64,000 bases of DNA, taken from assembly GCA_004352715.1 (NCBI GenBank), contig SCFE01000021.1:508606-572605 (forward strand). The letters are read 5' to 3'. The DNA comes from Hofstenia miamia. Its lineage: Eukaryota; Xenacoelomorpha; Acoela. The notes under the pieces are model-generated. The model ran no database searches and had not been told where the DNA came from. It worked only from the letters and a program-made list of their open reading frames with translations. Below are positions 23,518-34,572 of this stretch, in pieces. The position numbers and the translations under genes were made by a program. How positions within the stretch are numbered: position 1 is the first letter of the stretch; the number at the start of each line of letters is the position of its first letter.

Positions 23518-24375
23518 ATTTAACATATGCGTTTCTATTAACATTTATTTGAGTAAGTACACCAATTTACTCGGCTGGCCAAAATCAAAAGATCTTCTAA
23601 GTGCGCCTGGGCGTTACTTAGTTCTTGGTGACGTTCAGACATCTATTCCTGACTTTTAAGGAATTTGACGTCACTGAAAGAAGGATAATGTCAACAGATT
23701 ATTTCTTAACTGACCCTTTGTTTGTCATCTTAAGTGTAGAGCTTAGATTGATATCTTCAGTACTGCTTGTGAATAGTGAACTACTAAGTGGACTTCTATA
23801 TGGACTTCACATAAACATATTCAATAAATCAATTAAGCGTATTTTCTAATTTTGCATATTTATAGAGAAAAATTGCAGCAAATACTAGTTAACTCTAGGG
23901 CCAACATAATTGAAAGTAGTAAATAGAACAAGAACTTTAGGGATTATAAATCCAAAATGATTTCCTATTCAATTTCCATTATTATAGAATAAACAAAGAT
24001 TTTGTTGTAGTTTTCATATCAAAGCTGCATATAGCCTTGAAATCGAAAACTAGGAATGATTTTTATGGCTCACTTCATATTTAAGAATTTTCCAAGGGAT
24101 TTGCAATTGGAATAGTTGTACATTCCGCTGGTAGAAGCGCATAAAAATATGTAATGAAACTGCATTTCGATAAACGATTAGTTTCGTTGCAAGTATTTGA
24201 TTTTGAGATAAATCTCTGCGTAGTGTGTCGTAAATTGCTAGCAATGAATTCATTATTTACATAGTTATTTATATATTGATTTAAAAATTTATGTGATACC
24301 AACATTTTACTAGCAATATACAAAGAAATTTTCCCTCTGGTTTATTGTAGAAACTGTGGTTGGTAGGTATTTTTT

Positions 24376-24378
<3 letters not shown>

Positions 24379-24409
<31 letters not shown>

Positions 24410-24485
24410 NNNNNNNNNNNNNNNNNNNNNNNNNNNNNNNNNNNNNNNNNNNNNNNNNNNNNNNNNNNNNNNNNNNNNNNNNNNN

Positions 24486-24512
<27 letters not shown>
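24379..24512. other. (AT)n microsatellite containing a 76-N assembly gap
   Basis: N positions 24410-24485 are flanked on both sides by pure AT runs, so the gap is an unresolved long AT repeat. Confidence 0.95.
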
Positions 24513-24517
<5 letters not shown>

Positions 24518-25628
24518 ATTTAAATAAATATAGTTCAAGCTAAACTAGATATATTTAGATTTACTATTTAGGGCTTTACGCAAATCCTTAAGTCTATTGA
24601 ATTGCAACAATTCAAATACTAAGTATTAAGCTATTCTCACCACATATTATATTTATCAAAGAAATCAACATTCATAGCTTGTGTAAATTTTTTGTAATTA
24701 TATATTTTTCTCAATTATGATTTGAATTATCAACTAGACGCATAGAAAATATAATTAATTAGAATTATAATCCTTAATGAGAATAGCAAAATGATATTTA
24801 AACGATATATTGTGTAAATAAAGAAAACTTTTTTTTGTACAAGTGCCCCCTAGATATGTAAAAAGCAAGGTATTTACTTTGCTATGCTTTTAATTCTATA
24901 CATTAAATTTGAGATGTGGGAATTGAATTAAAAGCGGCATAAACTTTTGCTTCGAGAAAATTGTGAAAAGCAGTATTGATTGGCCAGGGAATGTGGTACA
25001 AAGATAAAGTTAGTTGTTCTTGGCAGCCTCAGATTTGCAAGTAATGGATTAGAAAAAAAGAAAAGTTAGTAAATATCGATTGAAAATTATTTAATTGATA
25101 AAATGTGGTTAATTCCTTTTAGAAGTCGGACTACATTTCTTTAAATCGTTTCTCTAAATGTCGCCCTTCCCCCGGGGTTATCCAAATTTATGATAGGAAA
25201 TGAAGTTGCGCGCCGTGTTGGAAGATTAGCGTTTCAAATCCATCAAAAGCGGCGATTGATTAATTCCAAATTCCGTCGCCAAGTATTGCTCAAAGTTTTA
25301 TTGCACAATTTAACACCCATTTCCGCCTATTTCAACCAATCCATAATTTCCATTTTTACAATAATTCTAAATAATTATTTTTATCGTAGCAAGTAATTGA
25401 TATGCTTACATTATCTATATAAACGTATCGCGAAATTTGTCAAAGAATGATCGAATGTTTCACATACACAGCATTTACAATTATTAACTATAATACATGA
25501 TAAATTTGGAATCTGCGAGTTGACTTTCTTAGATTCGAGTCGAGTAGGAAACCTAACGCGCGAGTTCGTGTCGAGCTGCAATTATATTTAAACTTATTTT
25601 CACATTTTTATCGTTAGACTAAGCTATT

Positions 25629-25660
25629 ATATATATATATAAATTATATATATAAATACA
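25629..25660. repeat. Imperfect (AT)n run
   Basis: AT-rich dinucleotide run with a small central interruption. Confidence 0.8.
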
Positions 25661-28471
25661 CAGCTATGCTACTTTATGTAAATGCACTTTAGAAATCTAA
25701 CATGTTAAACTAAATGAAAAAAAACCAAGCCTAATGGCCTAAAATTTGTGAAAAACTAGGAAAAAGTCAATGGATTCCTAAACGTTTCAGGCAAAAATTG
25801 AAGAAAAAGGGATGATATTCATGCTAATATCGCATTGGTGTCGTGTAATCGAAATGTCGAGTTTAGTTTTTAGACCTCAAGTGGAATTGGAGTGCTCGCA
25901 GGGCACTATGATAAATTCTTGATTAATTTTCTGTGCACAAAAACCAAAAATACTATTATTGGAATTTTCATACATGTCAGAATAAATTAGCATAAATGCC
26001 ATTATTTAATGAATGTAAGAGGTAGTGCTTTTCATTTGTAGATATAATGCCGCCCTTGCCTAACCTACGTCAGTTTGTTTTCTAATGTCCTGTTCCCACC
26101 TGTTCGAATATAGATAAAAAGTCAACAAAATAAGAACTACATCCAAAAAAGTCCCCTACAATTTTGTGTTTTGAAAGAAAATTTTTATGACACCTATTAT
26201 ATTTTTTACACTCTTTGCATTCGAATCCACTCAATCATTAGAATTCCGCAAAATAGGTACATGAAATTTAATGAAAGGTGTACCCAACTCGCATTGTTAC
26301 TTGACGTTTCTAATTAAAACTAAGAACTGCCCTTAAATCAAATAATCGTTTCGAATATTGACACAGAATTACATTTTTACACCAAAACTAAAACCGAAAT
26401 GATATATGCAAGATTCAAAGCGATTAATGAGAAACCGAAATTTACTAATTCTTTGTAGCTTTAAAAACATTCTTGTGGTATTGTTAGAATGTTAACTAGT
26501 AAAATATGTTTATGGTTCAATGTCAAGCTTCAAATTTACTGTATTGTTCTATTAAATACAAGGTCAAGTAATACTTCAATAGTGTTTAAGATTTAATAAA
26601 TCTATTTTAATAGTAATCATTAAGTGTGGACATTTGAAATTATTCTAATTTTTCAAGTATAATATGAAACAGACCTACAATATATTTTGCCTTTGCATCA
26701 ACAATTGTGGAGAATGAACAATTTCTTCTTATAAATTTAAACAACATTTTATTAACATGCTGATGAAATTTGAGGCACTGTTGCAGTGCTAACCTTACAT
26801 GTGGTAAACATGTAGATACGAGCAGGACAAACTAGTTAGCATATGATTCATAAAAGTTGATCAGTATAATATTTTTAAAATTGCATTTGATTTTGGCTTT
26901 CAGGCTCAGAAATGTGTAGCGGAAATTTAATCAATCATCTGCTTATACTTTGTGGTATTGGTATGTATATATGTATGTATAGCGAGATGAAGCTGCAGCT
27001 TTTGATAATATTTTTATGAAAATAGGCTGAGTCTTAAATTACTTTAAACAAGGGCTGAGTCCCCACAAGGTCCCTCTCCTTCTCCACTACACTCCTGATT
27101 TTTAGTTATTTAGACAATTACTCCTAAATCATTGATAATTTCTACTTTATGAATGTCTATGTTATTTATCATTACACTGTGTTTAGCTCCAGTTAGTAAA
27201 AGTCCCTTTGTCCTATCGAAGTTGAAAATTTGATGCTTTGAGATCCTTAGGAAAACAATTTTTACAAATAAATTTTAGAAACAATATTACGGTATATCCT
27301 TCACTCGGATGCCTGGTCAGCCCGAGTATGCCGCAAAGCGATACTTAGAGGTTGAGATCCATAAAACGAAGAACTCCTGGAGGTGTCTCTTCCATAATAT
27401 ACTGCAGTCAATGAAAAAAGTACGGAAGCGTATTATTTTTTCAATTTTAACATTATAACTTTGAAATTTAGCACTAATCTCATGTTCGAATTGTGAATCC
27501 AAAATTATTTTTAATTTTTCTCATCAGTAATTTAGTTATGAAATCTATACTTTCTAAAATATTTTTTCCAAGAAAATTCGAATTCAGCATAAAAAGCTTA
27601 GCTAGCCACAAATATACAGGCTTCCGGTGGGGCGAAAATCTTTGTCCCATAGCTCTCGCCATTCCATAAGACATGCCTACAAATCTCCACACCACATCAC
27701 ATGAATAACAATTGTCCCACAAATCCACACAGCAAAATGTGTGATAAATCTCCCAAACACTTCCATAAAAAGCACTTTGTAGACACTGGGAATTTTATGT
27801 ATATTTTTATATGAATTAACATGCATCAAAATATAATAAAGTTTTACACATTAATCAATACGTTCCTCATTTACTAAAAATCATTGACTCCAATACAATC
27901 GGCTGGATACTTCTTCGAAGTTTGAATAAAATCATGCCAAAGTTATTAAAAAGTCTTTCTAGAACATTGAAATCTATAAAACACATTTTTAGCAGTAATT
28001 TTTAATAACAGTAATTTAGGTAAACTTTCCTCACTGTAATGAACTTCCATCAATAATTGCTTGATCAATTAAATTTCTATGTTTCTAGTGTCTATGTGGG
28101 AAGTTCCCTGGATATTTAGATTTGAAAAGTGCATTTCATAGATTTCTTTTGGATCTCAGCTAGGACATTATTAGAATATTCTGTAGACGTTTCTTTGCTT
28201 ATTGGTTATTGAGGCTGACTACAAAAATCGTGCGTCTTGAATTTGAATTGTTAGGCCATTCAGTTGGCGTACATATCATATCATCTGCCATTTGAAAAAT
28301 GCAATTGTAAGATAATCCACTGTAATTACACATATTTATATCGTCTAGCACACAAATCTAGTCAACAAAAATTCAGCTCGACTTACCGAATCCGCAGACC
28401 AGCATTTTGGAGAGCAAGTGTTTGTTAGGATTTTTTAATGAAACTTGTTTTCTATAAATTTTGAAATGACG

Positions 28472-28474
<3 letters not shown>

Positions 28475-28530
<56 letters not shown>

Positions 28531-28551
28531 ATATATATATATGTATGTATA
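28475..28551. repeat. (AT)n microsatellite
   Basis: Long AT run followed by a short TG-containing break and further AT/GTAT units. Confidence 0.9.
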
Positions 28552-29582
28552 TTAAATGTGAATTAAATTTTATTTGCTATTTTCTTAATCATATTCACAA
28601 TGAGTTTCAAAAAAATTCCACATTTTAGTTTAAATTAATGCAATTTTGATAATTTATTAAATGCTAAGTATGATGCCTTCATTCTCATATTAAAATTAAA
28701 TTCTTTCTAGATGTGAAGAATTTTTTTATGAACTAATTCTAAGAATGCGAAAACACATTTGAAGTTTTTGTTAATATATTGTTTATATGAAAATGTTATC
28801 GTAAAATAAAGATTCCCTACCTCAAAACCTAAAATTATAAAATTTTTTACGAACAGTTTATTTATTGTTTTAGTAATAAATTTTGCATCCTACTTAATAA
28901 AATTTCTCCATTATATTTATATTTGATTTTCCTTCACATCAGTTAGTATATAATATAATAAGATTAACAAATAAAACTTATGGAAACTTTTTCCACCTTG
29001 ATAAAAAACAGTTTATAGTAAAGTGAGTTATAAAATATTTATTAATATTTTTAAATCCATTTTTACAATTGTAATTGTTAAATTTATTTTAAGAAAATGA
29101 TTTATTAAATTTACACAATTATAAATCTATTTTTTCGATGAAAATAGTTTCATTAAAAGTTTTATTTTTTAAATAATAAAAACAAATTAAATTAAAATGA
29201 TTAAAGATAAAGCGAACGTCAGTTGTGCACTCAATTTACGTAAACAATACAAATAAAACAAACTCGCGGGGAAAGTAGTCTAATTACGCGTGAACTAATT
29301 TATGAGATTGTAGTAATATGCATTCAGCTAATTGTTGAAATAAATAGAACCCAGGGAGAACAATCAAAGTTGGATGAAATCAAACAAAAAATTTGGAGAA
29401 AGACTGACAGAGAAGCCTACGGACATTTTTCCCACAAAATTCTTTTCTTTAAATTAGCGCCCATAATGCGACAAATTCTAGCGCTCTGGAGGACGCACAA
29501 TACAGTCCAGCAAGGTTACAACTTTTAAGTCTCAAACTTCTATTTAATTATCAAGAACGCAAAAAAGAAGTTTGCCCACTGG

Positions 29583-29599
29583 CGCCCGCCATCTTGTCG
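29583..29599 (-). promoter_or_regulatory. Possible YY1-type site in a CG-richer patch
   Basis: The minus strand reads CAAGATGGCGGG, close to the YY1/Pho consensus CAAGATGGCGGC often found near animal transcription starts. It lies in a patch (29.21-29.6 kb) with more CG and higher complexity than its surroundings. No linked exon is identified, so a promoter or enhancer role is inference. Confidence 0.3.
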
Positions 29600-29765
29600 C
29601 AACAACTTCATCTAAGAAAAAAGGTGACAGTTTTGACTACATAAACTTTTCGACGAGACAGCTTAAGTCAAATTTACAAGAAATTTGGCGGAAAAACTGA
29701 CTAATTAGATAGCTAACATGAATATGATAATATTTCAATTAAAATAGTTAATGGTAAAAACAAAT

Positions 29766-29797
29766 TAATGGAATTCTTGAAGGTTAGAATTCCATTA
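29766..29797. repeat. Perfect 12-bp hairpin
   Basis: TAATGGAATTCT and AGAATTCCATTA around an 8-base loop. No run of T or other context suggests a function. Confidence 0.6.
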
Positions 29798-30200
29798 TTT
29801 TAAACTTAAGTAAACGAATAAAAACATTTCACAGAATGTCACCTACGGTTCACAATAAGACATGGACATCCTGACATGTAGAGGAACATTTAACTGAACC
29901 AATAGACATGGTGTTGCCAAGCCTTATTTCACCATATGGAAGAACACTTTTTATGTAATGTTTCATCATGATGTTTACAATTTTCAGTTTTTTATAAGTA
30001 AAATTTTGGATTTCTTTGAAATACACGTTGACTATTCATCATAGAACTGTTCGAACACTTTGGGGGTGGCTTTACCCTTAATGATCTTTGCTGAATTCAT
30101 TATCAAATTTCGCTGTATTCAACCATATCATATAAATCAAGTAGTAAACTCAAACTTCTTGAAAGTGTAATATAGGATTATCATCTGGAACACTACATTA

Positions 30201-30409
30201 CAGACGGCTTACGCAAGATTTTTTGACGGGGACATCTCAGTTCTGATCAAGTGAATGACCAAAAATAGGGCAAAACAGCGAAATTTTTAAAAACATTCAC
30301 AAATATGGTTTTATGATTTTGAATTTTTACAGAAAACTTTTTGATTTAATCAATAAATATCAATTTTAAAAACCTAAGAAGGGAATTCCACTGAGGGGAA
30401 CTACCACTG
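30201..30409 (+). mobile_element. hAT-like MITE, copy 3
   Basis: About 209 bp opening CAGACGGCTTACGCAAGATT and closing near CTACCACTG. It shares the GTAAGCAAGATTTTTTGA-like start, gacatctca and tttaatcaat words with the copies at 17.7 and 34.4 kb. The ends are decayed. Confidence 0.5.
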
Positions 30410-30781
30410 ATAGCAGATTTAAAATGTTCACTTTATTAATCTGGTAGCAAATGGTATATCGTGGCGTTCACTATTTGTATGGATATTATTTTGATACTAT
30501 GCCGGTATATTGAGAAAATTGCTTGGTACATTAAATGCTTGCCATAAAAGACAATGTGAAATATAGAATCACCTTTCAACATAATTGAATCAACTGCCAA
30601 AATAATTGTTATTTATCAAAAAAATTGCTCTTTAAGTTCATGGTTAGAATGTTTGCGATTATTTAGAACCCACGGGAAAGTTTTGTATTATACAAGCGAT
30701 TTCGATTTAAAATCATTGTCTGCAAATTTTGTCACATTATGTTGCATTTAATATGAAATATGTTTGTACTAAAAAATTTTC

Positions 30782-30785
<4 letters not shown>

Positions 30786-30814
<29 letters not shown>
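30786..30814. repeat. (AT)n microsatellite
   Basis: About fourteen AT units. Confidence 0.9.
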
Positions 30815-32362
30815 ACATGCTTCTTAACATCTACATTTTATATTTTATGTTTTTTCCTTATGAGGGACCTTTGCGAACACACCGGCCAATACTACCAACT
30901 CCCTGAAATTACACCAACTTAAGCTTTAATGTTCTCGCAAGTTCATTCAAATTCAAAACTAATTTTCATAAGCATCTTTAAAGTGTAGTCAGGATTTGAA
31001 ACAAAATTTGCTTTGTTTTTCAAAGCTTAATATTGAAATAGTTCCATTCAAATTTGGATGAAAAATTTTGGAAGTTGTCTACTAAAAGCGAAATTGTTTG
31101 ATATAATTTCAGTTAGTTTCTTGAAATTTTGATCTGAATGCAATCCTTAGCGATAATGAGAATTGATTTTGTTCCCTGAATATGAAGGAACCAGGCTCTA
31201 TGTTCCAATACAATTCTTTTAGACCACGAACTAAATATTTTCTAGTTTTAATGACTTGAAATAACTTAAAAGTTCAATTTGGTGGAATTTTCCATTTCAT
31301 CACATCTTAAGGAGAAATGCTTGCCACATTTGATATTAGGATATAACTGCTTGTTTTGACGCAGACAATTCAAGCGATTATGAAGTATATTACTATTTTT
31401 TATATGATATTGTTATTTCAGTACTACTAGTTTTGTACTTCTTCCCGCATCCTCTATTTTGACCAGGTCGAGATTGATGAATGTCTGAACGCCACTGCTT
31501 TACACACGTTCACTGCACATAAGCCAATGACAAGTGAAATCAGACATTAAATGATATTAATGCAAGTATATATCTTTAGAAATATTTAATAGCAATTAAG
31601 TTAAAATACAATTTCTATCAATTCTAAAAGCATGCAATAACTTTTAATAGGCTTTTAATGTTTTGAAAGACAAGTTGAATACTCAACCATTAGTTATTTA
31701 CAGAGTTCCATTGTGCTTTAAGTTTCCAATACATTTAAATACTTCACCAATATTTTAGACGTATAAATTATTTTTTATGTTTATCAAGTCTTCCATTTAA
31801 GTTAATTTAAAGAGAATGAAAATCTGTGGAATTTCAGAAAGGCTGAAGGTTCAAGTTTTAATAAAATTGTTTTCCATTCACGCTGCAAATTTGCAAAGTT
31901 TTTAACTTGAATTACTTTTTTTCAACTTTAACTGAAGCACTGCTTAATTTCACACTGTATTTATTACAACCGCATAACACCAAAACGCATGATCCAGGGG
32001 TGTAAAAGCACTCATATTATCAACAAACAACTTTAAAATTATTTTCATGATTTATATAGCTATTTAATTATATCAGTTAATAGTTAATTTGGAAATATCC
32101 AGAACTTGTGGAATAAGCTACTAACATACTAATTAAGTACAAACTATTTAGCCGAGCATTTAAAAACCTTGAAAAAAGTCTTGATAGTGATAACTTTTTG
32201 TTTAAAATTTTTGTTGTTAATGATCAATTGTAGGTTAAATTGCGTTGCAAATGCGATTAACACCTTTAATTTTAATTCAACAGTAATATTGTCTCCATAT
32301 CGACGAGATATAATAGGCATGTGTCCATGTATTTATTCTAAAATTGGAGATTTTTCAGTATC

Positions 32363-32368
<6 letters not shown>

Positions 32369-32400
<32 letters not shown>

Positions 32401-32543
32401 NNNNNNNNNNNNNNNNNNNNNNNNNNNNNNNNNNNNNNNNNNNNNNNNNNNNNNNNNNNNNNNNNNNNNNNNNNNNNNNNNNNNNNNNNNNNNNNNNNNN
32501 NNNNNNNNNNNNNNNNNNNNNNNNNNNNNNTATATATATATAT
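32369..32543. other. (AT)n microsatellite containing a 130-N assembly gap
   Basis: N positions 32401-32530 lie inside AT runs. Open frames that appear to cross this gap are artefacts of translating N and AT repeats. Confidence 0.95.
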
Positions 32544-32616
32544 TAGAATTTAGAGCTTTTTCAATGTCGTACTCCCCTGAAAAAAAATTACTTACTACCT
32601 GTACCCGAAATACTGT

Positions 32617-33004
32617 TTTGAGGCCGGCTACAGTCAATAGCCGACTGCGGCCAAGGATTTTGTTTTATGGCCAAACTCCTGGCTAAGATTCTAAACATTA
32701 TAATGAAAAATTTATTTCCATGATTTTTATTTGAATATTTGTTTTTAAAACTTAGTCATTTTCACTATTTTCTTTAAGTGTTCGAACTATGAGCATGCTT
32801 TAGTCGTTCCATTGAAAATTGCGGTATTTCACTTAGTAGTAGTAAAAAAGGCTGATTATAGCAAAAAAATCTCGGCTAACGGCGGCTACGGCTAAAGAAT
32901 TACGATCAAAGGCCGGCTATGGCCAAAGACTTACAGCCAACGGCCACCTGAGGGCAAAATTGATTTTGAACGGCCGGCTACGGCCAAGAAAATTGCGTTG
33001 ACCG
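32617..33004. repeat. GC-rich degenerate repeat with about 31-bp unit
   Basis: The word GGCCGGCTACGGCCAA and variants recurs at about 31-bp spacing between 32.85 and 33.0 kb, with earlier degenerate units from 32.62 kb. It is the most GC-rich patch in an otherwise AT-rich region. No open frame runs through it. It could be a minisatellite or the inside of an unknown transposon. Confidence 0.7.
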
Positions 33005-33706
33005 CAGAACACTGATCCGGATCCTTTTACCCATATAAGAGAATATAATTTTCTTTTTTGCTAATAAACAATTAGATATTTTAAATAACATTTCGAGCAC
33101 AATTCACATTCATTATGTATTAATGTTTTCACCATTATATTTACAACTTTAACACAGGTTTAACACAGGTTGTTTAACACTAACCTGCCCATTGCATTCA
33201 CAAAGATACAATAGGTATTGTCCACATTTTAAAACAATTTTCTCCAAGCCTATTAAGAAATTTGGAACTACTTGGATATGAACACATCTATCAATAAATG
33301 GGTTTTTCTGTTATGGTGAAAAAACAACGATTATTCCTGAGTTTTATGTAGATAAAAATATGAACTTTTTCCAATTTTTGGAAAAAATTCCAAATTCTTT
33401 TGATATCGATTGTTAATATAAAACGCGGTCTAAAACCAATGGCAGCAAACAACTAGCTTCAACAATTGCGGGAAGGGTTTTTATATAGGCGAAAATGTGA
33501 GAGGCAATTCCCTATTTTGTGATGTTTTCAGATTTTAGATATTTTTAGTATTTAGTTAATTATGAGCGTTTAAACAAATTATATAAAGACAGTCACAATT
33601 TTTGCTAAAACAATTTTATGTAGAATGAAAAGCTTAACTTTACCAGCCCGTCCGCGATAAAAACTGGGTACCCGCATATCATTAATCTATCTATCTATAT
33701 ACATAT

Positions 33707-33747
33707 ACACATATATATAATATATAAATATATCTTTATATATATAT
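33707..33747. repeat. Imperfect (AT)n run next to the palindrome
   Basis: AT-rich run that ends directly at the left arm of the 33748-33831 palindrome. Confidence 0.85.
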
Positions 33748-33831
33748 ACTGGCGCTGTATACTATGATACATTTCATAGCGGCACATGGATAGTCAGCGT
33801 TGTCTGAAATTCGATAGTATACAGCGCCAGT
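33748..33831. mobile_element. 84-bp palindromic mini-element
   Basis: Perfect 18-bp arms ACTGGCGCTGTATACTAT and its reverse complement enclose 48 bp. A third, degenerate arm (atagtatgcagcgtcag) sits at 33933-33949 in the same orientation as the right arm. This suggests a nested or partly duplicated foldback element. Family unknown. Confidence 0.75.
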
Positions 33832-34360
33832 TTTTAGTGAACTTCAATCTTCGTATTTTTTTGCATGTGCATTTAGACATTTACTTGCACATTTGTGTAA
33901 CATTAGTTTCTTAATTTTTTGTGAAAAATCCCATAGTATGCAGCGTCAGAAATAAATATAATATATCTACAGTTGAGGAGTTGTCAAAGATACAATCCTT
34001 CAGGTGACAATTGCAAGCAAATCCTAGTAGCCCTTTTTTAAGGTTTCAGCTTTTGAGTTTTTGAAAAGTATGAAGCTTGATGATGCTAACCTTAAACTTC
34101 TGGGGATTTTTTAAAATTTGTGATGGTTTTATCAAAATAACTTGGAATTATAAAACATCATAGCTTACGAAATAAGAAAGACACCATGATCTCTGAATTT
34201 GTTTGAATGGTTTATCTACAAAAAAGAAGTAGCTAAGGTTTCTTGTGGCTCCCAGAAGCCTGAGATCTACTGATTTTTTGACAATTAGGTGCGGAGACAA
34301 TTTGAAAGTTTCTAAAAAATTGAAATTGAAAAATAACTAATACTTTCAAGTATTTCTACG

Positions 34361-34572
34361 CAGCGGCGTACACATAGGGGAAAATGTCCCCCATCAGGTC
34401 TTCAAAGTTGATTTTGATTGATTAAATCAATTTTTTTTGCAAAAATAAAAGCAATTAAGAACTAAGTGGTGAGATGCATTTCAGGTTCTAAATTTATAAC
34501 ATTTTTCACAATTTCACGGGCCTTCGTCGTTTGGTCATTCAATTTCTTCAAAAAATCTTGCTTACGCGCCTG
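34361..34572 (-). mobile_element. hAT-like MITE, copy 4 (best preserved)
   Basis: 212 bp. On the minus strand it opens CAGGCGCGTAAGCAAG and closes GTGTACGCCGCTG. Interior words (tttaatcaatcaaaatca, gcatctcac) match the other copies. Flanks tttctacg and catctacc share TCTAC and may be a decayed 8-bp target duplication. Confidence 0.6.

Larger units (their letters stand above)
23518..29200. other. Non-coding stretch with one N-gap
   Basis: No supportable gene. Two GC-richer patches at 27.3-27.45 and 27.55-27.78 kb carry short open frames (about 50 codons plus strand, 82 codons minus strand) that I do not recognise. They could be decayed repeats. The rest is AT-rich with stops in all frames. 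Confidence 0.5.

Noticed and set aside
27309-27728. Two GC-richer patches with short open frames on opposite strands
   Set aside because: Unrecognised, short, and without splice-bounded structure; possibly decayed repeats.
29855-29885. Minus-strand SGCP look-alike (tcaggatgtcca)
   Set aside because: No upstream His-Arg-Ser, no acceptor site and a stop soon after; chance match.
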